Shown here: one piece after another, positions 23,111-33,914 of the stretch | Layout: each line of letters starts with the position of its first letter | How positions within the stretch are numbered: position 1 is the stretch's first letter | From: Dryomyza anilis | Taxonomy: Eukaryota > Arthropoda > Insecta > Diptera > Dryomyzidae | Assembly (NCBI GenBank): GCA_951804985.1 | Contig: OX638135.1 | Coordinates: 65,029,639 to 65,093,638, forward strand | Direction: 5' to 3' | DNA length: 64,000 nt | The notes under the pieces: generated by a model | Databases searched by the model: none | What the model saw: the letters and a program-made list of their open reading frames with translations, nothing else | What the model was told of the DNA's origin: nothing | Position numbers and translations under genes: made by a program

Positions 23111-24270
23111 TCGCGTTTAGTGTAATAATTTTATATCAATTAAACCTACAGATATCCTTCACACGCGCTAACATTTTTTTAATCACAATTAATGTGGTGA
23201 AAAATAAAAAAAAATCGTAGCGATATCTTTACCGGATTAGGAGAAATTACGTGTCAAAAATTACCTTTTTTTTATTCTAATTTCATACATTTGTGCCTTT
23301 TTTGTAAATTTATTCCAAGAACTGTAAACGATATCCTCTGTTCGCATTATCTTTTCTATAATCACAATCAATGTGGTACAAAATAAAAAATATATCATTC
23401 CGATATAGTTCCCGGATTAGGAGAATTTACATGGCAAAAATTACCATTTTTTATACATTTGTTCCTCTTTTTGTAAATTTATACCAAGGACTGCAAGCGA
23501 TTTCCTTCATTCTCACTAACTTTTTTCTAATCATAATCAATGTGGTAAAAAATGAAAATATCGTTCCCGGATTAGAAGAAATTCACTTTGCAAATATTAC
23601 CATTTTTCATACATTTGTTCCTTTTTGTAAATTTATTCCAAGGACTGCAAGCGATATCCTTCGTTCGTACAAACTTTTTTTTAATCATAATCAATGTGAT
23701 AAAAAATCAAAAAAATATGATCCCGATATCTTTCCCGGATTAGAAGAAATTACATGGCAAAAAAACAGTTTTACTCTAATTATTTTGTAAATTTATTTCA
23801 AGGATTGCAAACGATATTCTTCGTTCGCACTAACTTTTTTTTAATCACAATCAATGTGGTAAAAAATATTACCCTGATATCGTTCCCGGATTAGGAGAAA
23901 TTACATGGCAAAAATTACCATTTTATTTCCTAATTTCATACATATGTACCTTTTGTAAATTTATTTTAAGAACTGCAAACGATACCCTTCATTAACACAA
24001 ACTTATTTCAGATCACTATCAATGTGGTCAAAAATAAAAAATAAATCATACCGATATCGGCTCCAGATTTTAAAAAATCACATGTCAAAAATTTCCACAC
24101 AATTTTCGAAGTTAAATTAGTAGTTTTGTGAATCAATAGAAGACATTTTGTTAAGCATAACTATATCCTGATACATTTTTATTAAGTAAAAAAAAAATCA
24201 ACGATATCTACCGATTTGTTTTGAAGTTATATAATTTTATTCAAAAAAAGTGCTTTTTGTTCACCGTGCG
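23111..24270 (+). repeat. ~165-bp satellite-bearing element
   Basis: About six diverged units carry gatatccttcgttcgcac, aatcacaatcaatgtggt and cccggattaggagaaatta. The word gatatcc/gatattc recurs near 23150, 23330, 23500, 23655, 23812 and 23978, a spacing of 155-180 bp. A unique tail (24110-24270) ends near gctttttgttcaccgtgc. The same unit array and tail lie inverted at 59330-60180. The matching block at 28170-28231 lacks the satellite. A long ORF across part of the array is an artefact of the repeats. Confidence 0.8.
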
Positions 24271-24274
24271 TCGT

Positions 24275-25194
24275 GCCCTTACGGGCACAATGCCCGTACG
24301 TGGTGAGTTGGGCATCCCTAGGCTATTGCAAAAGCGACAAGTTTGTGTGGGACCGCCACACAGCAGGTGTTCATGGGAAAATTGAGGGCGGCTAATTCTT
24401 TGTCTTACAAAAAGCTTAGAATGTTGTCGAGAGCATCAGGTTGGATAGAAAGCTCTCATACCATTTGGATTCATCAGAGTGTAACGGTGATCGTAGAGCA
24501 GCCATTGGCATTTTTTAAGTTGTAGTATATGTTTTGAAATTAAAAATATTGCTTTTTTCAGAGGTGTTGAACGTAAAATTAGGAAATTATTGCGTCCCTT
24601 GCTGCTTTAATTGCACTCTAATTTCTCATAATTCCAGTGTGTCTGGGAACCCACTTAATTTTGATTTTATTTGTGTTTTTAATGCACATATTTCACATAG
24701 AGTCAATAAGAGGGGAATCATTTCTGATATTTTGAATCACTGCGATTGTTGATTTGTTGTATGTACTAGGGATGTCAATCCCGGACTATTTTTCAATCCC
24801 GAAATTTCGGGACTAAAAAATTTGAATCCCGGGATCCCGGGATTTAAAAAAATTATAGCAAAGGCTTATAATAACCATATCTATGTTTGAATAATAAACA
24901 ATTATATTGCATAAGGCTTAATTTTGTTGGGATATTGGTTTATGGTGGAAAACAGTATTTTATAAAAAAACAAAAAAATAGTTTATAGTGGACACATTTT
25001 ATGTGATTTTTAGTTAATAACAATTTTAAAAATTAATTCAATTTAAGAACGTGAATTTATTTATGTAAATTCAATCGTTTGAGTGGATTTTATACTGTCA
25101 GTTTAATCGAATTTAGATTTTGTAAAAAGATTTATTCTCGGTAAAATGTATTTTATATGATTGAAATTTGCAGTACGCACAATTTCATCCAAAC
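24275..25194. repeat. Interspersed repeat block C, copy 1
   Basis: Near-identical to 28226-29143. It opens with a GC-rich, palindrome-bearing segment (gtgcccttacgggcac) and gttgggcatccctagg, unusual in this AT-rich window. At 24765 begins the CCCGG-rich word tactagggatgtcaatcccg, which is also found at 28710 and, inverted, ends at 54002. The remainder is AT-rich noncoding DNA that runs into the AAGCTT repeat. No protein was recognised. Confidence 0.75.
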
Positions 25195-25540
25195 AAACAT
25201 TGTAAGCTTTTTGTAAGGTAATACATGTAATGTTAAGTTTTATAATAAGCTTGCGAAATGTTTACAAAACGTTGCAAAATAATTGTCGGATTAGCGAAAC
25301 TGGACATAGATTGTAAGCTTACATTGAAAGCTTATGTGTAATATTGAATAGTAAGCTATATGCAATCATATTGTAAGCTTAATATAAAACGTTTTGTAAT
25401 GATTTTGTAAGCTTATTACAAATTGTTTTGTAATAATTTAGTAAGCTTATTATAAAATGTTTTATTACAAATTTGTAAGCTTATTATGAAATGTTTTGTA
25501 ATAATTTGGTAAGCTTATTAAGAATTTTTTATAAGCAATA
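25195..25540. repeat. AAGCTT-rich repeat with 34-bp tandem units, copy 2
   Basis: The word gtaagctt starts at 25407, 25441, 25475 and 25509, exactly 34 bp apart. Each is followed by ttattacaaa- or ttattataaa-like sequence and a ttttgtaat word. It is related to 1540-1815 and 29150-29470. Confidence 0.85.
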
Positions 25541-26400
25541 ATTAAGGAAATAAAAAACTTTTTATAAATTATTAAAATACATTTTTATTTACATTCTTAT
25601 TTATTATTACATTTTTATTTCTTTATTCTTATGATATAACTTAAATGCGTTATTTTCAACATTACATAAATTTACATTCATTTTGTACTTAAAGGGATAT
25701 ATACTACATTATATGGGCCATTCCACACCAAATCGACCAGCGATTGGAACTCACCTTCTTCGATTTCAATGAAATTTGGGCATCTAATAAAGCTTATTGA
25801 GATTGCATTGACCAATTTTTTTTTTTTTTTTGGACCTCTTCGAAGAATTGATTTATATCAGCCAAAAATTTTGAATCTTGTTTGGAGGATTACATCCTTT
25901 TGAACAAATTGTATCATATTGTTCTATACGGGTTTCAACAGTCCCTCGCTTGTTTATTTGGATCTTTAATTTATTTTTTCCATTTTATTTGGAACTTTAA
26001 ATGTTCTCAGTTTAAATCTCATCTTTAATTTTTAAAAATGTGAAATATATTAAATTTTTTTGATTGTTGGGCTTAAATCTAACATTTTACTTTCGCCGCA
26101 AATTTACGATTCATAAATCCTGAATTTCGACCTGATTCACGTTTACTATTTAATAAGATGGTCTCTCGAAACCGAATTGTAATATTTCCAGCAATTTCCC
26201 TGGATACACATGTTATGCTAAGGCTATGAAAAATGGCCAAGGAAACGCCGTTATAAAAAGATCGTACACCCGATATCTTCTTACCTAGTTTAGGCCTCGT
26301 CAGATACCGATTTTCTGAAATAATTACATGATATGTTCATGAGCATGGCCAAACAGAAATCTACCTCTCATACCCCCTTTATTATGGAGTTAGCTAATGA
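25541..26400. other. Noncoding DNA with one end of foldback family D
   Basis: At 25716 the sequence gggccattccacaccaaatc begins. The inverse of this word ends the related element near 37680 (gatgtggaatggcccg). The match continues to about 25870 through attgaccaatttttttt. From about 25900 to 26400 I recognise nothing. Confidence 0.5.
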
Positions 26401-26439
26401 CCAAATCCTGCGCACGGGCCTGTAACAGACTACTCCTAT

Positions 26440-26880
26440 ATGCTCGTTGAATTTGCCTCTAATAACGCAAAAAGCGAAATTGACGCTGTATTATCGGTGT
26501 GGACGTTTTACGACGAGTCTGCCGAAAGTGTCCGAGCTTTTAAATTTTTCATTAATTGTTTGTCGACTATGTACGGTAGTAATATGTCGACTAAAAATTT
26601 AACTGCCATACTACTTTCCATTTTGACTCGAGAGGTGGCACTCACATACACAGCGAAGAAGGTACCTGACAAAGATGTTTTTTCGTTATGTCGTTTTGCA
26701 CAATGTATTTCTGGTAACATATAATATTCTAATTTTATATAGACAATATTTTGGATTTTATTTAGATTTGATTCGAACTGAGAATGGGGGTTCCGGCACA
26801 ATCCCATGGCAAACCGAGTTTGACAGGGCATTATCAGCAGTGCTGACATACTCAAAAGACTGGGATGGAATGCGCAAAAA
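26440..26880 (+). pseudogene. Unrecognised protein fragment, possibly two exons
   Basis: A frame from 26440 reads 94 codons (YDESAESVRAFKFFINCLST, LTREVALTYTAKK). At 26714 a GTAACA donor-like site and at 26765 a tttatttag acceptor-like site bound a possible 52-nt intron. The frame beyond it reads LIRTENGGSGTIPWQTEFDR and SKDWDGMRKKIK. A phase-compatible join is possible, which is why I list both together. The middle (LL..LLTRE.AL.Y.....D..FSL...AQCI) resembles DUF4806-type sequences, but only weakly. No start codon, promoter or flanking exons were recognised, and repeats lie on both sides. It could be a captured host exon pair or part of an unknown transposon. Confidence 0.35.
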
Positions 26881-26959
26881 AATAAAACGTAGTCACTGTA
26901 AATTTATTATTTTTGTCAGAATCTTTTTTTTTGTAAGGCAAAGAATGCCTTTATTGCGT

Positions 26960-27120
26960 TGTTCTTGTATTATTTGTATATATTTGTATAATTTGTGTAA
27001 TTTGTATATATTTGTATAATCTGTATAATTTGTATATATTAGTATATATTTGTATATATTTGCATATATTTGTATATATTTGTATATATTTGTATAATTT
27101 GTATATATATATGTGAATAT
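26960..27120. repeat. Imperfect TTTGTATATA-type low-complexity repeat
   Basis: The words tttgtatata and tttgtataa recur in tandem with a roughly 10-12 bp period and end in (TA)n near 27115. Confidence 0.85.
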
Positions 27121-28170
27121 ATATATATTTAATTTGTATGAATTTGTTTATTTAAAGTAACACTAAAGTAATCAATACATTTTTTGTAATATTTAAAGAA
27201 TTTTATATATTGACTAGTAAACTACTAGTTTACGCACGAAAAAACTATCTAGAAACTGGGTAGTTTAACTATCCAATCTCCACCTGGAACTAGCGTGATA
27301 CCACTGGCAAGTTCCGAGCTATTTTTAATGGCTAGAAACTAGTATGGCTTTTAGTAAAACTGGCAAGTTACTGGCCAATTACTGGTTGGCATTGTTACAT
27401 GGGAATTGCTGCTTCAAAATATTCCGCCTTTAAAAATGTACGTAGAACGGAAATTTAATAACGAATTTTGTGAAATGTGGTTCATTAAATTACGTTGTAA
27501 ATTAAAATTGGCTATAGTTATTCGACAATAATTTGTGATAAATTAATTTACTGTTTTGTAATTTATTACAATGGAATTGTACTAAAATGGTCTGGAAAGT
27601 ACTTGCGTGCTATTGATATTGAAATTGTTCTGTAAAAAGTACAGTTGTACTGAAAAAATCATCACTGCAAAGAGGTAAAAATCGCTGTTAAAAAGTATAT
27701 TTTGTGAGTATTAAAATCGATTAATGAAAGAAACATTGTTTCACACTAATTAGACAAAGGCACTGAATATTTTCAGTAGAATAAACTGTTTCCTTTTTCT
27801 AACATGATATCATTGTAAATGAGATGTCCCTTTTTTTATAAAATCAAAAAGTTTTTACTGAAAATACGTAAAAAGATCAACATTTTTAGGTTTCGACATG
27901 GATCCCGAATAGATGATATTTGCAATAAAGTGGTTAACAAAAGAATATTAAAGAACTTCAGGAAACTTTAAAGGGATTATTTAAGTGCCCAATCCGAAAA
28001 ATTATTCAAAAAATGAGGCCCTTAACCTAAGAGTTTCTAATCTGGTGTTTTGTATTAAATAAAATAAAATTTAGACATTTTTAGTCATGTTTTGAGAAAT
28101 TTTAGCCATATTTGGCCGTTGGGTTTTGGCAACACTGTTTATATTCGCTGCACTCGCTCTAACTCTAAAA
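27120..28170. repeat. Interspersed repeat, family B, copy 2
   Basis: Counterpart of 22450-23110. It carries about 150 bp (27287-27436) that is absent from copy 1 and begins ggaactagcgtgatacc, and a second extra stretch at about 27660-27790. The right edge ends in the shared gctctaactctaaaaatc. Confidence 0.75.
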
Positions 28171-28225
28171 ATCCTCTCACCATTTCCGCTTCACCGACTT
28201 CCCCTCGTCTAGCACCTTGCGTGCT

Positions 28226-29143
28226 GACGTCGTGCCCGTACGGGCACAATGCCCGTACGTGCTGAGTTGGGCATCCCTAGGCTATTGCAAAAGCGACAAG
28301 TTTGTGTGGGACCGCCACACAGCAGGTGTTCATGGGAAAATTGAGGGTGGCTAATTCTTTGTCTTATAAAAAGCTTAGATTGTTGTCGAGAGCATGAGGT
28401 TGGATAGAAAGCTCTCATACCATTTAGATTCATCAGAGTGTAACGGTGATCGTAGTGCAGCCATTGGTATTTTTTAAGTTGTAGTATATATTTTGAAATT
28501 TAAAATATTGCTTCAGAGGTGTTGAACGTAAAATTAGTAAATTATTGCGTCCCTTGCTGCTTTAATTGCACTCTAATTTCCTATAATTCCAGTGTCCCAC
28601 TTAATTTTGATTTTATTTGTGTTTTTAATGCACATATTTTATATAGAGTCAATAAGAGGGGAATCATTTCTGATATTTTGAATCACTGCGATTGTTGATT
28701 TGTTGTATATACTAGGGAGGTCAATCCCGGACTATTTCTCAATCCCGAAATTTCGGGACTACAAAATATGCATCCCGGGATTCCGGGATTTAAAACAATT
28801 ATAGCAAAGGCTTATAATAACCATATCTATGTTTGAATAATAAACAATTATATTGCATAAGGCTTAATTTTGTTGGGATATTGGTTTATGGTGGAAAACA
28901 GTATTTTATAAAAAAACAAAAAAATAGTTTATAGTGGACACATTTTATGTGATTTTTAGTTAATAACAATTTTAAAAATTAATTCAATTTAAGAACGTGA
29001 ATTTATTTATGTAAATTCAATCGTTTGAGTGGATTTTATACTGTCAGTTTAATCGAATTTAGATTTTGTAAAAAGATTTATTCTCGGTAAAATGTATTTT
29101 ATATGATTGAAATTTGCAGTACGCACAATTTCATCCCAAGATA
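28226..29143. repeat. Interspersed repeat block C, copy 2
   Basis: Counterpart of 24275-25194. It contains the perfect 16-bp palindrome gtgcccgtacgggcac (28232-28247), followed by aatgcccgtacgtgc. At 28710 starts tactagggaggtcaatcccg. No coding sequence was recognised. Confidence 0.75.
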
Positions 29144-29149
29144 CATTGT

Positions 29150-29470
29150 AAGCTTTTTGTAAGGTAATACATGTAATGTTTACAAAAGTTTGCAAAATAA
29201 TTTTCGGATTAGCGAAACTGGACAATGATTGTAAGCTTACATTGAAAGCTTATGTGTAATATTGAATAGTAAGCTATATGCAATCATATTGTAAGCTTAA
29301 TATAAAACGTTTTGTAATGATTTTGTAAGCTTATTACAAATTATATTGTAATAATATAGAAAGCTTATTATAAAATGTTTTATTATAAATTTGTAAGATT
29401 ATTATGAAATGTTTTGTAATAATTTGGTAAGCTTATTAAGAATTTTCTATAAGCCATAATTAAGGAAATA
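29150..29470. repeat. AAGCTT-rich repeat with 34-bp units, copy 3
   Basis: Units start at 29325, 29359, 29393 and 29427, again exactly 34 bp apart. Two of them have lost the full gtaagctt word (gaaagctt, gtaagatt). Confidence 0.85.
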
Positions 29471-29569
29471 AAAAACTTTTTATAAATTATTAAAATACAT
29501 TTTTATTTACATTTTTATTTATTATTTCTTTATTCTTATGATATAACATAAATGCGTTATTTTTTTTTT

Positions 29570-30665
29570 TTTTTTTTTTGAACCTCTACTTTCAGAGATA
29601 CAGTGCTTCAAAGTTACAAAAAATTGGCCAAAAATCACATTTGTATGGTCGTTTATATTTCAATATCTCTTAAAGTAGAAATGCTACAAACTTCATTGAT
29701 GGCTCGTTTTAAAGGTTATAGAAATTGTAAATTTGTAAATTCTAATCTTTCACATTTGGCCGGTGGCCATTATCCTTGCATTTCAAAATTGATGTCCTTA
29801 AAAGGGACCCTTTTAAAAATTCTAAAAAAAAATCGTGTAATTTTGTTGAATTAATATAAATGTTCATGCCAAAATTCAAGATGGTATTCTGATAGCATCT
29901 TATTTTAAAAATTAATTTTCTAAATTTTTACAAATTTTTTGTATTGAAAAAAAAAAATATTTTTTTTCAAAAGTAAAATATGCAATAATTTTTTAATGTA
30001 TTTGTAACTCTATTTTGGAAAATGTCGCAAGTTTCATCAAACTGTCCCTAGTTTTTGAGATAAATACCATTTTTCGAAAAATGTAAATAATATACCCCAA
30101 AATCAATATCTCAAAAACTAGAGTCAACATGTTAAAACTGGCACCATTTTAGAATTCAGAGTTAGAAATGCATTCATAAATTATTGCAACTTTTACTGTC
30201 GAAAAAATATTTTTTTTTTCAATGCAAAAAAAAAAATCAAAAATTTAGAAAATTATTTTTTAAATTATGATGCAATCAAAATTTGGCATGAACATTTGTA
30301 TTAAATCAGCCAAAATTTGTGATTTTTTTCAGAATTTTAAAAAGGTTCTTTGTTTAAGGACATAAATTTTGAAGTGCTAGGATAATGACGAAGCGCCACA
30401 TTTTCAAGTTTAGAAATAACAACTTAATTTCTCTAAAAGCTTGTTCTATTATCTTTAAAACGAGCCATCAATGGAGCTTCTAGCATATCTACTTAAGAGA
30501 TATTGAAATGTGAACAACCATACAAAAGTGATTTTTGGCTCATTTTTTGTAACTTTAAAGCACTGTATCTCTCGGAGTAGTGGTCGAAAAAATTAAAAAA
30601 AATTGGTCAATGCATACCACAAAAAGCTTTATCATGCCTAAATTTCATTGAAATCAAAAAGGTGA
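29570..30665. mobile_element. Large foldback element, family D
   Basis: The left arm (from about 29580: acctctactttcagagatacagtgcttcaaagttac) is the approximate inverse of the right arm ending near 30600 (gtaactttaaagcactgtatctct). Paired words include caatatctcttaaagtag and its inverse near 30495. The arms are about 400-500 bp around an A/T-rich centre (about 29930-30240). No coding capacity. A right-arm relative lies at 37200-37685 and an end at 25716. A 73-codon ORF in the left arm is a chance frame. Confidence 0.75.
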
Positions 30666-30671
30666 AATCTA

Positions 30672-30683
30672 AAAATTGATATA

Positions 30684-30752
<69 letters not shown>
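30672..30752. repeat. (TA)n microsatellite
   Basis: More than 30 TA units between the foldback element and the direct repeat that starts at 30757. Confidence 0.9.
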
Positions 30753-30756
30753 GTTT

Positions 30757-31373
30757 CTAACTACGCCCTACATAAAAAGGAGATTTTTATACTATTATAA
30801 GGTACTTACTTTGACCATAACGTTCGAAGGGCTTTTTAAATATAACACAAATTTATTTATAAAAATATATATATACAACTTAAAAGTAATAAAATAGCAT
30901 TGCATATAAAATAACATATTACATATAAAAATACTAATACTAAACCATATAAACTTATAATTAACCACAGATAAAAATACTTTCTTAATAAATATCTATA
31001 ATAATGATGTTCAGCTCCACGTAACCTGTAAAAATTAAATATAAATAAGATAAAATAAACTAAAGTAAAATATAGAGTATAATAAATAAAATTAAAAATA
31101 ATACTACCTAAAAATGATGTTCAGGTCCAGTGTTACCTATAACCTGAAAAAAGAAAAGAAAAAAAATAGAAAAATAGCGAACATAAATAGGGAATCCCTG
31201 GGAACGCCGTGTAGGCTGGGTACGTCGGTGGCTGCAAGGAATCGATTTTCGACCGTCACCAAAACCGGTCTCATCAGCTGGCTTATGTTAACAAACATAA
31301 AACACCAAGCTAACAACTAAAAAAAAGCAAAACATCTGAAGTAGTCAATCTCCGAACAAAAAACAACAACCTG
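30757..31373. repeat. ~620-bp direct repeat, left copy
   Basis: It starts agtttctaactacgccctac and ends near gtagtcaatctccgaacaaa. It is matched by 32571-33199 in the same orientation at roughly 90% identity by eye. Shared words include ttgaccataacgttcgaagg and gaatcgattttcgaccgtc. It could be a long terminal repeat, but no primer-binding site or pol domain was found between the copies. A frame on the minus strand (31110-31316) is open but not conserved between copies. Confidence 0.7.
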
Positions 31374-31464
31374 AAAAACAATTAAAAAAGAGCATGCACT
31401 TAAATTTTATTACATATAAAGGTTATTTAAAAATAAACAATTATAATTATAAAACATGACTCAC

Positions 31465-31773
31465 CGTATCCAAATACAGCAAACCATCTAGGACAATCGC
31501 ATAACCAATTGTCAAAACCGCAACAACCACGAGCAAAACGAAAAAACACAACCGCACCACACAATACTTCACAATGTTCTGAAGCGACGCCGCATCAACA
31601 AAATGTATATAGTCACTACAGGTGTTGTTTTGACTCATCCCACACGCCGGAATGATACCGGGGTATAATATTTTGGGCCCTATCCCAGCAAAATTTGGGG
31701 AATTAGGGTAATAAAAAATCAAATTCCATAGGAGGCTTGCATAAATAAAAACCGGGAAGATGAACTCGATGAA
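31465..31773 (-). pseudogene. Exon-like membrane protein segment
   Basis: On the minus strand an acceptor-like tttttag is followed by 103 open codons. They end at LLYLDT, and a strong donor-like GTGAGT (31459-31464) follows directly. The frame has two hydrophobic segments, one near its start (FIEFIFPVFIYASLLWNLIF) and a longer one after NIVKYC (VVRLCFFVLLVVVAVLTIGY). A loop between them carries CGMSQNNTC. I do not recognise the family. The segment lies between the two 620-bp direct repeats. It may be a captured host exon, a relic of an unknown element, or a chance frame with convincing splice sites. No partner exon was found. Confidence 0.35.
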
Positions 31774-31779
31774 CTAAAA

Positions 31780-32570
31780 ATCACAGAGAAAAACCTGAAA
31801 AAGAACAAGATCTCAAATCAAAAACATGAAACAATAAATACAACATCCAAAACCAAAATATATTGTGATAAATAGTGATAATAACCAAATAAAATTAATA
31901 ATTAAAAGTGATAGATAAAATGAAATATATAAGAAGATGAATAAATAATAATTAATTTAATAAGTGACAAGCCAGAGATACCATGGTGTTTTTTAATTAA
32001 GCTACTAGTTACATAGGGCACATAAGCAGTCCATAACCTATTAAGGTTCCGTAGAAGCAAATTAGGTACAAATACAAACCCCCCATGAACCCCTCCATAA
32101 CTAGTAGGTATCATGCCCTCCAGACGTTCCATGTCACACGTAAATTATTGTCGTAGTCGTGGTGATGCATACTGCCGATTCGAAACCTTTGGACCCGAAA
32201 AGACGGGAAATGAACCCAAGGAGTCAAGTCACATCCAGAACCACGTCCACCAACAGTCCCCGGTACATACAAACGTCAAGAGCCAACATGTCAGAGATGT
32301 ATAGTCCGTGAGAGGCCCCACGTTTAGGGGGTTAATTTTTAGACCTCAGACAGTCACATACACTCTTAAGCCCGGGTGTTTTCCAAAAAATAAAATCCGC
32401 TCACCAGGAGCTCAGAGTTAAGTCCCGACTCATTTCTCCGCTTACCGAGAGCTCAGACAGGACATTTTTGGCGTACCCCATACGGTGGTTTGGTCAAGAA
32501 ACCACGATTACGATTTATAGCCTATCCTAAGCTAGCGAAGCTGTTTGCCATAGCCGTATACAAAATAGAA
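31780..32570. other. Spacer between direct repeats
   Basis: Unique DNA, less AT-rich from about 32100 to 32560, with short ORFs on both strands that lack motifs. The words ctcagagttaagtcccgactc and accgagagctcagacagg form an imperfect local repeat near 32405-32465. Confidence 0.4.
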
Positions 32571-33199
32571 AGTTTCTAACTACGTCCTACTTAAAAAGGA
32601 TATTTGTATACTATTATAAGATACTTACTTTGACCATAACGTTCGAAGGGCTTTTTAAATACAACAAAAACTTACTTATAAAAATACATATACAACTTAA
32701 AAAATATCTATAAATAAAATAGCATTACATATAAAAAATATTACATATAAAAATACTAAACCATATAACCTTACAAATAACCACAGATAAAAATACTTTC
32801 TTAATAAATATCTATAATAATAATAATAATGATGTTCAGCTCCAAGTAACGTGTAAAAATTAAATTTAAATAAGATAAAATAAAATAAACTAAAATAAAA
32901 TATAGAGTATAATAAATAAAATTAAAAATAATACTACCTAAAAATGATGTTCAGCTCCAGTGTTACCTATAACCTGATAAATAAAAGAAAAGAAAAAATA
33001 GCGACCATAAATAGGGACTCCCAGGGAAAGCCGTGTAGGCTGGGTACGTCGGCGGCTGCCAGGAATCGATTTTCGACCGTCGCCAAAACCGGTCTCATCA
33101 GCTGACTTATGTTAACAAATATAAAACACCAAGCTAACAACTAAAAAGATGCAAAACATCTGAAGTAGTCAATCCCCGAACAAAAAACAACAAGAACCT
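32571..33199. repeat. ~620-bp direct repeat, right copy
   Basis: Counterpart of 30757-31373. Its right end is cut off by the Helentron-like element that begins at 33202. Confidence 0.7.
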
Positions 33200-33201
33200 G
33201 T

Positions 33202-33914
33202 ACCAGTTGGGAAGGTTTGATCATATGGGAAATTTTAAAGTAGGTGTTATTATGAAAGTTAGGATTATCAAAATTATAGTCGGTCTAAGCCGACTATAAA
33301 TACTCTACACAGATGTGTGGTTACCATTCAAAGTGGTATATAGGTCACCAGGGTAAACAAATTCGGAAAATAACTACAAACTTTCAATCGCTGAAGAATT
33401 TCCATTCATTTGATACCCATATTTACAAATGGGTAGGTGTACCGAATTTCGATTTTTTTTTTTTGTGAACCACAAGTCTTTTCGCCGGAAATATTTATTA
33501 TCATGTATTTGAGCATGATGTCAATATATATTTGACCAAAAAAGTTTACCTAAGCACGTATACATAAAAATTGATCTTTATATGTACATTTTATATGAGG
33601 TATTTGAACATAAGTGGTCGGATCATAGGTCACAATGGACCGATCTCGCTATACAGCGTAGGTATATTAGTAATCTAAGTTATAAGTTTCATTTATCTAG
33701 CTCTTCAATTTTAAAAGTAGTAGGGATTTCAACAGACAGACAGACGGACAGACAGACGGACAGGCAGACGGACAGACGGGCATCGCTAAATCGACTCAGG
33801 AGGTCATGCTGATCAAGAATATATATACTTTTCCATACCGGAGATGCTTCCTTCTGGGTGTTACAAACGGCGTACCAAACTGAATATACCCTTTCACTCT
33901 TAGTGTAGGGTATA
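33202..33914 (-). mobile_element. Helentron/DINE-1-like element
   Basis: On the minus strand it starts tataccctacactaagag (33914) and ends aactggt (33202). It has the hairpin atagtcggtctaagccgacta near 33276-33298. A long microsatellite of alternating cagaca/cggaca type at 33731-33777 is the expected GTCY tract. Noncoding; the ORF through the microsatellite is spurious. Confidence 0.8.

Noticed and set aside
23371..23790. 139-codon ORF
   Set aside because: It runs through several units of the ~165-bp satellite and its peptide is internally repetitive.
31110..31316. Conserved minus-strand exon in the two 620-bp direct repeats
   Set aside because: Comparison of the two copies over the clear part of the frame gives about six amino-acid-changing and two silent differences, so there is no sign of selection on the protein.
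33582..33812. ORF with a TDRQ repeat, and 39694-40011
   Set aside because: Translation of the GTCT microsatellite inside Helentron-like elements.
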